Below, one piece after another: positions 1 through 10,157 of a stretch of DNA of 64,000 nucleotides. The number at the start of each line of letters is the position of its first letter. Positions within the stretch are counted from its first letter, which is position 1. Where the stretch lies: assembly GCF_000312425.1 (NCBI RefSeq), contig NZ_HE997181.1, positions 964,002-1,028,001 of the forward strand, given 5' to 3'. The translations under genes and the position numbers were made by a program. The notes beneath the pieces were generated by a model. That model saw nothing but the letters and a program-made list of their open reading frames with translations, was not told the origin of the DNA and did no database searches. The DNA is from Reyranella massiliensis 521 (GTDB taxonomy: Bacteria > Pseudomonadota > Alphaproteobacteria > Reyranellales > Reyranellaceae).

Positions 1-198
1 GGGCTTGTCCATCAGGGCGTCGTGATAGGCGAAGAACGCCCGGAATTCGTCCGGCCGGTGTGCCAGGACGAGGAAGACGTTGGGAATGAAGCCGGATTTT
101 TCCTGAACGGCGACGATCCGCTCGCGAATGTCGGCAGGCAGATCGGCCAGGGCGGGAACGGGGAAACGGCTGATGGGCAGCGAAGCGGGGGAAGACAT
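1..198 (-). CDS. AhpD-like peroxidase-related protein (carboxymuconolactone decarboxylase family), partial
   Basis: The first 66 codons of a minus-strand gene run off the left edge of the window. The visible N-terminus begins MSSPASLPISRFPVPALADL and continues through a stretch containing SGFIPNVFLVLAHRPDEF. That pattern is typical of uncharacterised peroxidase-related enzymes of the AhpD/carboxymuconolactone decarboxylase fold, in which an entering helix precedes a CxxC redox motif. The CxxC would lie outside the window, so catalytic competence cannot be judged. The ATG at 198 is the natural start. The gene follows the cyclase stop at 218 by only 19 bases on the same strand, so it may be co-transcribed with the cyclases. 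Confidence 0.75.
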   Translation of the reverse strand, partial: MSSPASLPISRFPVPALADLPADIRERIVAVQEKSGFIPNVFLVLAHRPDEFRAFFAYHDALMDKP

Positions 199-217
199 GA
201 ATCGATCTCCAGCGGGG

Positions 218-1788
<1,571 letters not shown>

Positions 1789-1792
<4 letters not shown>

Positions 1793-3291
1793 GCTGGAGG
1801 TCCCACGCGATAGACGACGACGTTGCCCCGATGGCCACGCACATCCGTGACGCCCAGGCGTTCGCAGGCTTCTACGGCGCTGGCCGCGAGAACCGTACTC
1901 TCGGCCGCCAGGATCGTCGTGCCGAATTTCTTGTTGAGCTGTTCGATGCGCGAGGCCACGTTCACCGCATCGCCCAGCAGAGTGTAACTCAGCCGGTTTT
2001 CGGTACCGATGGTGACGCCGATGACCTGTCCGGTGTTGATGCCGATACGGGTGCGCAGCCCGGCCTTGCCGGCGAAGGGCGTGGCTGCCAGGGCTTGCTG
2101 AATTTCGAGAGCGGCGTTCACCGCGGCCGCTGCATGATTGGCGAGTGGCAGGGGCAAATTGAAGCTCGCAAACAACCCGTCGCCGATGAAGTTGTTCACC
2201 ACGCCGCCATGACGCTGGATCACCGGCACGACAGTGCCGAGATAGGTGTTGAGAAGGGCCGCGATCTCCGTTGGCGTGGCGCCTTCCGAAAGTCCTGTAA
2301 AGCCCTCGATGTCGGTGAACATCAGCGTGGCTTCGGCGGTGGTATCGACGGTGCGGCCGCTGCGTCCGCTGTCGCCGAGGATCGCGGTCGCCACGCTTTC
2401 GCTCACGTACTTGCCAAAGGTGTCGCGCAGGTATTCCCGCTCGGCGAGGCCTTCGACCATCTGGTTGAAGCGGCTGGCGGCATGGCCGAGTTCGTCGTTG
2501 GTCGTGACGGGCAGGCGCACGGTGTAGTCGTCGTCGGCGACCCGTCGCAGGCCACCATCGAGACGGTCGATCGGTCGGGTCAGCGCCTGGGAGATCCAAT
2601 AGTAGACGAAGGCAGCGCCGGTCAGGGTGAGGACGATATCGGAGGTAGCCTCACGTATCAATCGCGCGCCCGAATAGCTTGCAATGTCCGCGGCCAGCAG
2701 GATCAAGCCTGCAATCGACAGGAAGACCATGGCCAGCGCGACCTTGTTGCGAAAGCGGCCGTGAAACGTCGCCATGTTCACGCCGTGCGTTCGAAACAGA
2801 TGCTCGCACAGGCGGTCGAAATAGGCACTGACGACGAAGTAGGTCAGGACGACATTGAACAGGCTGCCGACCACGATCGTGGCGAAGGCATCCGCCAGCT
2901 GGGTCGGCTCCAACGTCGCGCCGAAGGTGATGCCGAGCTGGTGGGAGAGCACGCGCATGGTCAACATGGGCGTGTAGAGCACACCCACGACCATGGCCGA
3001 ATTGTAAGGCAGGCGGGCGAGTTGCGGCTCGATTTGCTCGAAGCTGGCCTCGCCCGACACGAATCGCATGATTGGCCTGATCAGCCACCAGGCGCCCAGG
3101 CCGACGCCCACCAGCAAAAAGCAGGAGGCGATCACCAGAGTCGGGAACAGGATTTCTGGAGCCTGGTGAATCAGAGCGTAAACCGCGTCCGAAATCACGT
3201 CGACCGCAAACGGCACCGCCATCGCCGCATAGTATCGGCGCTCGATGCTGGCCGACGCCGCAAGCGGCGCCGCATCCGTCGTGGCGGTCAT
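1789..3291 (-). CDS. Membrane-bound HAMP-adenylate/guanylate cyclase (class III), copy 1
   Basis: This 500-residue protein is a paralogue of the downstream cyclase with the same order of parts: a multi-spanning N-terminus, a HAMP-type segment ending near FNQMVEGLAEREYLRDTFGK, and a C-terminal cyclase domain. Catalytic motifs present are LMFTDIEGFT and NNFIGDGLFASFN (metal Asp residues) and LLGDAVNVASRIE (transition-state Asn and Arg). The usual Lys of the KFxGD motif is Asn here. The stop codon overlaps the start of the next cyclase, so the pair is translationally coupled and probably arose by tandem duplication. The ATG at 3291 is the only sensible start before the first membrane segment. 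Confidence 0.9.
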
Positions 3292-3363
3292 GCCGCCGAT
3301 ATAGGGCGGAAAGCGGTCGAGCGGAATGGCCCCACCGCTTTCCTCCTCTTTGGATAGAAGGCC

Positions 3364-4455
3364 CTACGATGTCAGTTCGCGTGCAGTGATGCGGTACCGG
3401 AACTTGTCGGGATCGAGGGAATCCAGGAAGCCCGACCGATTCTCGGCCTGCGGGTACATCAGGAAGGCAATCGGCGGTTCCTTGGAGTCCGGCAGCTTCA
3501 GATCGTGCGCGACATTGTAGGCGAGCCAGTTGCCCTCCCAGGCGCCGAACAGCGCGCGGCGCGCGGCAACGACCTTCGGATCGGTCATGGCGAGATTGGT
3601 CGGGGGCTCCTCAAGGACCACCTTGCGCACGTCGGCAGGATCGACCGGGGTCCAGCCGGAGCCCGCGAGCCAAACCTCGGCGCGGCAGTGCTGCGCCTTG
3701 GAGACGACCTCGGAGCCTGCGCCCAGCGCCTTGAAGCCGAACTCCGACGGCATCACGCGGATGCCATAGACATCCCGCGCCGGCAAACCGACGGACCGGG
3801 CGAGGCCGACATAGAGCGCATTCAGGTCCGCGCACTTGCCGTTCAGGTTGCCGGTCTTGATCATGGTCGTGATATCGCCGACGCCGCAGCCCAGGGTCTT
3901 GGCATTGCGGAAGGTGTTTTCGACCACCCAGTCGTAGATCGCGCGCGCCTTGGCGACGTCGCCCTGCTTGCCGCGCACGATCTCGTCGGCCGTCTCCTTC
4001 ACGATGCCGTCGGTCGGCAGGAACGTGGTCGCCATCAGGTTCAGCTTGCGCTCGGCATCGTTCAGTGCAGGCGCGTTACCTTTGCCCGGCGCGACCGAGC
4101 GATTCTGGGCCTGGACCTGCGCGGTGACTTCGATCACGGGCGCCGACTGATCGGCGGCCCATTCGACCCGGAGCATCTCCGCGCCATATTTAGGATCGCG
4201 CACGCGTTCGGCAATGCGCGCATTGCCGGTCCAGGTGACATTGCCCGGTCGCTGCCAGTCAGCCGCCTCGAAGGTGGGCAGCGGTATCCAGGCCCTGGTG
4301 GCACCCGCTGTCGGTTCGACCCTGGTGGTGAGGACGTAGTTGCGCCAGCCCTTGGGAACAGGCGCATAGGTGACGACCTGTGCCGAGGCCAGGCGCGGCG
4401 CCAAGCCCAGCGCGCCAGCGGCGACGCCGGCCTTCAAAAGGTCGCGACGATTCAT
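3364..4455 (-). CDS. Secreted transglutaminase-like cysteine protease family protein
   Basis: This 363-residue protein starts MNRRDLLKAGVAAGALGLAP, a Tat-type signal (RRDLLK) followed by an A-rich hydrophobic stretch ending near LASAQ. The transglutaminase-core triad is visible: Cys in NGKCADLNALYVGLAR, His in AQHCRAEVWL and Asp in WTPVDPADV. The N-terminal domain (about residues 35-160) is the beta-rich region usual before this core. The start at 4455 is preceded by GGGAGGAG; a longer open frame upstream lacks a signal peptide. The gene lies downstream of livF on the same strand after 159 bases and may or may not share its transcript. Members of this family act as peptidases or amidases; the substrate is unknown. 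Confidence 0.82.
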   Translation of the reverse strand: MNRRDLLKAGVAAGALGLAPRLASAQVVTYAPVPKGWRNYVLTTRVEPTAGATRAWIPLPTFEAADWQRPGNVTWTGNARIAERVRDPKYGAEMLRVEWAADQSAPVIEVTAQVQAQNRSVAPGKGNAPALNDAERKLNLMATTFLPTDGIVKETADEIVRGKQGDVAKARAIYDWVVENTFRNAKTLGCGVGDITTMIKTGNLNGKCADLNALYVGLARSVGLPARDVYGIRVMPSEFGFKALGAGSEVVSKAQHCRAEVWLAGSGWTPVDPADVRKVVLEEPPTNLAMTDPKVVAARRALFGAWEGNWLAYNVAHDLKLPDSKEPPIAFLMYPQAENRSGFLDSLDPDKFRYRITARELTS

Positions 4456-4614
4456 CTTCTCTCCTCCCAATGGCAATCGTTGCCGGGGAGGATGGTCTTT
4501 CCCGTCGTCGGGAAGATCAGGGCCGTCCCGGATCAAGCCCGCGTCGCACGCGACAGCGGCAAGTACCGGAAAGGCAAGGATTGCCGCGCCATGACGGTGC
4601 CGTCAACGCCGTTC

Positions 4615-5331
4615 CTAGAGGCCGAGATAGGCCTGACGCACGCGGTCGTTGGTCAACAGCTCTGCGCCCGGCCCTTCGAGCTCGATGCGGCCATTCTCCA
4701 GCACATAACCGCGATGGGCGATCTTGAGCGACGCCATGACATTCTGCTCGACCAGCAGAATGGTGAGGCCCTCCTCGTTGAGGCGACGCACGATGCGGAA
4801 CACTTCCTGCACGATCGTGGGGGCGAGGCCGAGCGAAGGTTCGTCGAACATGATGAGCCGGGGTTGGCCCATCAGGCAGCGGCCGATCGCCAGCATCTGC
4901 TGCTCGCCGCCGGAGAGAGTGCCAGCAGCTTGCTTGCGCCGCTCGGCGAGCCTCGGAAAGAGGGTGAACACTTTCTCCAGTGTCTGCTTCTCAGCCGCGC
5001 GCGCGTGCCGGGGCGTCGCGCCCATTTCGAGGTTTTCCAGCACCGTCAGATTGGGAAAGACCTGACGTCCTTCGGCGACATGGCCGATGCCCACCTCGCA
5101 GACCCGGTAGGACGGCCAGCCCGTGATGTCCTGGCCATCGAAACGGATCTGGCCCTGCGCCGGCCTCTCGATGCCATGGATCGCGCGAATGAGGGAACTC
5201 TTGCCCGCGCCGTTGGCGCCGACGATCGCCACGATCTCGCCGGTCGCAATGGTCAGCGAGACGCCGGCCAGGGCCTGGGCATCGCCATAGTAGAGGTCGA
5301 GGCCGTCGACCTGCAGCAGGGTCGCGCTCAC
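4615..5331 (-). CDS. livF: Branched-chain amino-acid-type ABC transporter ATPase LivF
   Basis: This 238-residue ABC ATPase has Walker A GANGAGKSS, signature LSGGEQQMLAIGR, Walker B LIMFDEP and the H-loop-region motif LLVEQNV that is typical of LivF. Its length is standard for LivF. It starts with GTG at 5331, overlapping the livG stop (GTGA). It is the last gene of the substrate-binding protein-livH-livM-livG-livF operon and would power import across the inner membrane together with LivG. The substrate could be an amino acid, amide, urea or another small polar compound; sequence alone does not settle this. Confidence 0.93.
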   Translation of the reverse strand: MSATLLQVDGLDLYYGDAQALAGVSLTIATGEIVAIVGANGAGKSSLIRAIHGIERPAQGQIRFDGQDITGWPSYRVCEVGIGHVAEGRQVFPNLTVLENLEMGATPRHARAAEKQTLEKVFTLFPRLAERRKQAAGTLSGGEQQMLAIGRCLMGQPRLIMFDEPSLGLAPTIVQEVFRIVRRLNEEGLTILLVEQNVMASLKIAHRGYVLENGRIELEGPGAELLTNDRVRQAYLGL

Positions 5332-6056
5332 GTTTCTTCCTCGCCGAGATAGACGTCGAGGACGGCCTGATTTCGGGCGATCTCCGCCGGCGTGCCTTGG
5401 GCGATCTTCTCGCCGTAGCTCACGACAACGACTTCTGCTGCCAGCGCCATCACTGCACGCATCACGTGCTCGATCAGCAGGATGGTGAGACCGGTGCGCG
5501 CATTGAGGTCACGCAGGAAGGCCACCATCACATCGACCTCGGTCGGGCGGAGGCCTGCCATGACTTCGTCGAGCAGCAACAACTTCGGCTCTGTGGCCAG
5601 CGCCCGCGCCACTTCGAGCCGCTTGCGGTCGGGTAGGGTGAGGCTTTCCGCGGCCTGATTGCGCCGGTCATGGAGGCCCAGTCCCTGCAGAATATCAGCA
5701 GCAGCGGCACGAGCGTCGGTGAGGTTCGGCCGGCGATGCAGGGCGCCGACCGTGACGTTCTCCAGAACGCTCAGTCCCTTGAACGGCTTCACGATCTGGA
5801 AGGTGCGGCCAACGCCTGCATCGCAGACGAGGTCGGGACGCTGGCCGGAGATCTTCTTGCCGTCCAGGTTCACCTGCCCGGCATCGGGCCGGTAGACGCC
5901 GGCAATCATGTTGAAGATCGTGGTCTTGCCGGCGCCGTTCGGACCGATCAGGGCGTGGATCGCGCCGGCCGGCACGGCGAAGGAGACATCGTGGACGGCG
6001 CGCAGCCCGCGGAAATTCTTACCGATGCCGGCGAGTTCGAGGTGTGCGCCGCTCAT
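5328..6056 (-). CDS. livG: Branched-chain amino-acid-type ABC transporter ATPase LivG
   Basis: This 242-residue ABC ATPase has Walker A GPNGAGKTT, Walker B LLLLDEV and the LivG-type segment GVGRTFQIVKPF. The C-loop reads LTLPDRKRLEVARAL instead of LSGGQ-type, so the signature motif is degenerate, and the residue after Walker B Asp-Glu is Val rather than Pro. The start at 6056 overlaps the livM stop; a longer open frame upstream would run deep into livM. It pairs with LivF as the heterodimeric ATPase of this importer. Confidence 0.92.
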   Translation of the reverse strand: MSGAHLELAGIGKNFRGLRAVHDVSFAVPAGAIHALIGPNGAGKTTIFNMIAGVYRPDAGQVNLDGKKISGQRPDLVCDAGVGRTFQIVKPFKGLSVLENVTVGALHRRPNLTDARAAAADILQGLGLHDRRNQAAESLTLPDRKRLEVARALATEPKLLLLDEVMAGLRPTEVDVMVAFLRDLNARTGLTILLIEHVMRAVMALAAEVVVVSYGEKIAQGTPAEIARNQAVLDVYLGEEET

Positions 6057-7051
6057 TGCCGCTTCTCGCCGAAGCCGAATTTGTCGGCGAGCCATGGCCA
6101 GACCCCGGCGGGCCGGTACATGACGATGATCAGCAGGGCGAGGCCGTAGAAGATCTGCTTGATGCCCGAGATGTGGAAGAACTCGCTGAGGTCGGTGAAG
6201 ATTTCACCGAGGCCGGTCAGCACGACGGCGCCGACGATCGGGCCGAACAGCGTGCCCAGTCCGCCGATGATCGGCGCCAGCGTGAACTCGATGGAACGGC
6301 CCATGGCGAAGGCCGTCTCGGGGAAGAGGTTGTTGTAGTAGAAGGCGTTCCAGACGCCGGCCAGCGCCGTCAGCGCGGCCGAGATCACGACGGCGATCAT
6401 CTTGCAGCGAAGCACTGGGACGCCGACGGCCTGGGCTGCCTCGGCATCTTCGCGGATGGCGAGCCAGTAACGACCGAGCCGACTTTCCAGCAGGAGACGA
6501 CACAGGATGAAGGCACCGACCGCAAGCGCCAGGATCACGTAGTAGAAAAGGATCGGGCCGCCGCGCAGGTTCAGCCAGTCGGCGGTGGCATCGACCTTGA
6601 GGAACAGGCCGCCCGAGCCGCCGACCCAGCCCCAGTGATCGAAGGCGATGCGGGTAAATTCGCTGAAGGCGATGGTGAGCAGCGCGAAGTAGACGCCGGC
6701 GAGCGAGAAACGGAAGCCGAGATAGCCGACGACAGCGCCGGCGGCGGCGGCCGCCGCGACCGCGACGAACAACCCGGCCCAGGGACCGATGCCGTAATGG
6801 AAGAAGAGACCGGCTGCGATATAGCCGCCGAGCCCGGCGTAGAGGGCGTGGCCCAGCGAGAGCTGGCCGGCGAAGCCCATCATGATGTTCCAGGCCTGAC
6901 CGACATAGGCGAAGTAGAGGATCAGGATCAGGACGGAGAGGCCGTATTTGCCCAGGACGGCGGGAGCGACCAGCAGGCCCACGAGCAGCAGACCGAGCGA
7001 CCAGAGCGCGCGGGACGGCACGCCGTCGGTCAGGCGATGCAGCAGGTTCAT
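6053..7051 (-). CDS. livM: Branched-chain amino-acid-type ABC transporter permease LivM
   Basis: This 332-residue protein has about eight to ten hydrophobic segments and the family motif GQLSLGHALYAGLGGY, the conserved loop of LivM permeases, plus GGLGTLFGPIVGA near the C-terminus, the coupling region shared with LivH. It overlaps livH by four bases (ATGA), indicating translational coupling. It would form the inner-membrane channel with LivH. Confidence 0.93.
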   Translation of the reverse strand: MNLLHRLTDGVPSRALWSLGLLLVGLLVAPAVLGKYGLSVLILILYFAYVGQAWNIMMGFAGQLSLGHALYAGLGGYIAAGLFFHYGIGPWAGLFVAVAAAAAAGAVVGYLGFRFSLAGVYFALLTIAFSEFTRIAFDHWGWVGGSGGLFLKVDATADWLNLRGGPILFYYVILALAVGAFILCRLLLESRLGRYWLAIREDAEAAQAVGVPVLRCKMIAVVISAALTALAGVWNAFYYNNLFPETAFAMGRSIEFTLAPIIGGLGTLFGPIVGAVVLTGLGEIFTDLSEFFHISGIKQIFYGLALLIIVMYRPAGVWPWLADKFGFGEKRQ

Positions 7052-7929
7052 TGGCTATTCTTGCCGAGCAGACCCTGCGGCCGCAGCAGCAGCACCAGGA
7101 TCAGGATGCCGAAGCTCACCATGCTCTTGAGCGACGGCTGCAGCAGAAGGCCGGCCACGGCCTCGCTGACGCCGATCAGCAGGCCGCCCAGCAGCGCGCC
7201 GGTCATGCTGCCAAGCCCGCCCACGATCACGATCACGAAGGCGAGCAGGGTATATTCGGCGGCAAGGAAGGGCGTCACCGGGATGATGGTGATCATCAGC
7301 GCGCCCGCAGCGCCCACGCAGGCGGCGCCGACGCCGAAGGTGAAGGCGTAGAGACGCTTCACGTCCAGACCGACGACAAGGGCGCCCATATGATTGTCGG
7401 CGGCCGCGCGAATCGATTTGCCGATGCGCGTGCGGGTGAAGAAGAGCCAGAGGAGGCCGGCAATCGCGACCGCAACCAGCGCTGCATGCAGGCGCACGGC
7501 GTCGAACACCAGGGGGCCGAGCTCGTAGGAATCGAACTGCGCCTCCATCTGCACACCCCGCGCGTCGGGGCCGGCAATGGCAAGGGAGGCGTTGACCAGG
7601 AGGATGGCGATCGCCAGCAGCAGCAGGAACTGCTGGTGCTCGGGTCGCCCGATGAAGGGGGAGATGACGGCGCGCTGCAATGCATAGCCTGCGCCGAAGA
7701 AGAGAACGGCAATCAGAGGCAGGCTCAGCATCGGCGAGACCTGCAGATACTCGAAGCCCATCCAGGCGAGATACATGCCGACGACCATCAGCTCGCCATG
7801 CGCGAAGTTGACCACGCGCATGACGCCGAAGATCACCGACAGGCCGAGCGCCATCAGCCCGTAGACCATGCCGGTCAACAGGCCCTTGGTGATCGCCTGG
7901 GCGAGCGAGAGAAGAAAGTCGGCCGTCAA
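7048..7929 (-). CDS. livH: Branched-chain amino-acid-type ABC transporter permease LivH
   Basis: This 293-residue permease has the LivH motif FGVMRVVNFAHGELMVVGMY near its N-terminus and GGLGSMTGALLGG near the C-terminus, with about eight hydrophobic segments. The apparent start is TTG at 7929, four bases after the stop of the substrate-binding gene. No ATG exists closer to the first membrane segment, so translation probably relies on coupling to the upstream gene. It forms the permease pair with LivM. Confidence 0.9.
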   Translation of the reverse strand: MTADFLLSLAQAITKGLLTGMVYGLMALGLSVIFGVMRVVNFAHGELMVVGMYLAWMGFEYLQVSPMLSLPLIAVLFFGAGYALQRAVISPFIGRPEHQQFLLLLAIAILLVNASLAIAGPDARGVQMEAQFDSYELGPLVFDAVRLHAALVAVAIAGLLWLFFTRTRIGKSIRAAADNHMGALVVGLDVKRLYAFTFGVGAACVGAAGALMITIIPVTPFLAAEYTLLAFVIVIVGGLGSMTGALLGGLLIGVSEAVAGLLLQPSLKSMVSFGILILVLLLRPQGLLGKNSQ

Positions 7930-7933
7930 GATG

Positions 7934-9187
7934 TCAGGTGCGCCGCTTGTCGTTCCAGCTGGGCATCGGGAAGACCAGCGGAGCGGCCGCGGACTCGAGC
8001 GGCAGGACGACGGTGGGCTTGCGCTTCAGGTTCTCGACCGCCGACGCCTTGATATTGACGTTCTGGCCCTTGGCGTCGAACTGAATCGGCCCGCCGATCA
8101 TGACGTGCTGGTCGATCTTGCTCTTGCGCAGCGCTTCCATCAGGTCGCCCGGCTTGGTCGACTTGGCGGTGAGCCAGGCGTGTGCCGCGATCAGAATGCC
8201 CTCGAAAGTGAAGCCGCCGTTGAGGTCGAGCTGGTCGTTGGGGTATTTGGCGGCGTGGCGCTTTTCGAGCGACTGGGTCATGGCCGACTTCGGATCGAGC
8301 CACGGCACGTTCGAGATCATGAACTCGCCGTACTTGCCCATGGTCTTCAGGAAGTCCTGCTCGTAGAGGCCGGGTGCGCCGGGGTTGAGCACGCCCATCG
8401 GCTCCCAGCGCTGCTTCACCATCTCCTGAACGAGAAGCTTGGCGTCGTTGAGGCGGCTGACCGGCAACAGCAGCTCGGCCTTGGTGGCCTTGGCCTTGCC
8501 GACTTCGACGGCAAGGTCCTTCGCCGCCGGATCGTAGCTGATCGTGTCGACCAGCTCGTACGGCATGTCGAGCTTGGGGAAGAGCGCCTTGATGCCGTTG
8601 ATCATCGAGGTGCCGAACGTGTCGTTCACGCTCATCAGCACGGCCGTCTTCGGCGTCTTGCCCGAGACCTTGAAGATCTCCTTGTGCAGCGCCAGCGCGC
8701 CGGTGATCAGCATGGGCGCCGTCGGGAAGTTGCGCACGACGAACTTGTAGCCCTGCTCGGTGATCTGCGGCGCCGCCGCGATGTTCACGATCAGCGGCAC
8801 GCCGCGCTGCTCGCAGACCTGGGCGATGGCGATGGTCTGGCCGGAGTCGAAGGCACCGACCAGCATGTGGCAGCCGGCGTCGATCGCCTTCTCCGCCTGG
8901 GTCCGCGCCACATCGGGCTTGGTCTCGGTGTCGTAGTTCACGATGTCGATCTTCACCGGCATCTTCATGTCGGCGAACACCTCGTTGGCGACATCGGCAC
9001 CACGACGGCAGGCCTGGCCGATCTGCGCCTGGAGGCCGGACGTCGGCAAAAGCAGGCCGACCTTGAGGTTGGCCGGTCCGCCCTGCGCGAACGCCTGACG
9101 GATCGGCAGCGGCGCGCCGAGGAGCGCGGTACCGGCCAAGGTTGCCTGTCCGAAACGACGGCGGGTGAATGTATTGCGGCCGGTCAT
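7934..9187 (-). CDS. Periplasmic substrate-binding protein of a Liv-type ABC transporter
   Basis: This 417-residue type I periplasmic binding protein has a twin-arginine-like signal (TRRRFGQATLAG) ending near RQAFAQ, followed by LKVGLLLPTSGLQAQIGQ, the usual start of the LivK/amide-binding fold. The later AGCHMLVGAFDSGQTIA matches the ligand-cleft region of the family. The ATG at 9187 is preceded by GGGAGGAG. It heads the livHMGF operon and is divergent from the uraD-HIU hydrolase gene, with only 71 bases between the starts. That arrangement allows, but does not show, that the cargo is a purine-breakdown or other nitrogen compound. Confidence 0.9.
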   Translation of the reverse strand: MTGRNTFTRRRFGQATLAGTALLGAPLPIRQAFAQGGPANLKVGLLLPTSGLQAQIGQACRRGADVANEVFADMKMPVKIDIVNYDTETKPDVARTQAEKAIDAGCHMLVGAFDSGQTIAIAQVCEQRGVPLIVNIAAAPQITEQGYKFVVRNFPTAPMLITGALALHKEIFKVSGKTPKTAVLMSVNDTFGTSMINGIKALFPKLDMPYELVDTISYDPAAKDLAVEVGKAKATKAELLLPVSRLNDAKLLVQEMVKQRWEPMGVLNPGAPGLYEQDFLKTMGKYGEFMISNVPWLDPKSAMTQSLEKRHAAKYPNDQLDLNGGFTFEGILIAAHAWLTAKSTKPGDLMEALRKSKIDQHVMIGGPIQFDAKGQNVNIKASAVENLKRKPTVVLPLESAAAPLVFPMPSWNDKRRT

Positions 9188-9258
9188 TGCGGCTCCTCCC
9201 TTTGAATTTGCTGGCCGGACTATAGAGACGGACCGGCCGCCGTGCTAGGTCGGCCGGC

Positions 9259-10140
9259 ATGATGCTTACGCTCGCCGGTCTCAACCATGCAGCTTCCGCG
9301 GATTTCTGCGCGGCCGTTGGCGAGACGTTCGAGCTGGCGCCCTGGGTGGCGGAGACAGTGGCCTCGAAGCGGCCGTTCGCCACTGTGACGGCCCTGCATG
9401 AAGCCATGATGGGCGTCGTGCGCGCCGCACCGCGCGAGCGCCAGCTCGAATTTCTGCGTGGCCATCCCGATCTGGCCGGCAAGGCAGCCCGCGCCGGTGC
9501 TTTGACGGATGATTCGCGGCACGAGCAGGCAAGCGTCGGCCTCGATTCCCTGTCAGAGGCCGATTTCCAGCGGTTCCATCGCCTGAACGATGCCTACAAG
9601 GCGAAGTTCGGCTTTCCGTTCATCGTCTGCGTGCGCCGGCACACCCGCGATTCGATCCTCGACCAGTTCGAGCGCCGGCTGCGTCACGATGCGGCCGGCG
9701 AATTCGCCACGGCCCTGCAGGAGATCTTCTTCATCACGCGGCTGCGCATGGCGGCCAAAGTGACGGGCGAGGGCATGCCCAGGGTCAACGGCCGCCTCAG
9801 CACGCATGTGCTCGACACTCACGCAGGGCGGCCGGCGGTCGGCATTGCCATCGAGCTCTACGAATTTGCCGGCAGGCAAGCACATCTGATTGCAACCACG
9901 GTGACCAATGCGGATGGCCGAACCGACGCGCCCTTGATCGGTGGTCGGCCACTGCCCATTGGTCGATACGAACTGCAGTTTGCGGTCGGTGACCACTTTC
10001 GCAGCAGGGGCATTGCGCAAGGCGATCCGCCGTTTCTCGATATCGTCCCTTTGCGCTTTTCCATTGCCGAGCCGGAGGGGCATTATCACGTGCCGCTGCT
10101 TTGCACGCCCTGGAGTTATTCGACCTATCGCGGAAGCTGA
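9259..10140 (+). CDS. Bifunctional OHCU decarboxylase (UraD) / 5-hydroxyisourate hydrolase fusion
   Basis: This 293-residue protein has two enzyme domains. Residues about 1-165 match UraD: FLRGHPDLAGKAA carries the catalytic His, and FGFPFIVCVRRH is the conserved core. Residues about 175-293 match 5-hydroxyisourate hydrolase, the transthyretin-like fold, with LSTHVLDTHAGRPA near its start and the diagnostic C-terminal YRGS. Together they would convert 5-hydroxyisourate through OHCU to S-allantoin after urate oxidation. The order UraD then HIU hydrolase is a known fusion order. No urate oxidase is in the window. The aldehyde dehydrogenase gene follows after 17 bases on the same strand. Confidence 0.93.
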   Translation: MMLTLAGLNHAASADFCAAVGETFELAPWVAETVASKRPFATVTALHEAMMGVVRAAPRERQLEFLRGHPDLAGKAARAGALTDDSRHEQASVGLDSLSEADFQRFHRLNDAYKAKFGFPFIVCVRRHTRDSILDQFERRLRHDAAGEFATALQEIFFITRLRMAAKVTGEGMPRVNGRLSTHVLDTHAGRPAVGIAIELYEFAGRQAHLIATTVTNADGRTDAPLIGGRPLPIGRYELQFAVGDHFRSRGIAQGDPPFLDIVPLRFSIAEPEGHYHVPLLCTPWSYSTYRGS

Positions 10141-10157
10141 GATGAACGGAGGAAAGT

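Noticed and set aside
4497..4515. Weak inverted repeat (CTTTCCCG/CGGGAAG) after livF
   Set aside because: Short stem, mismatch and no U-tract; not strong enough to call a terminator.
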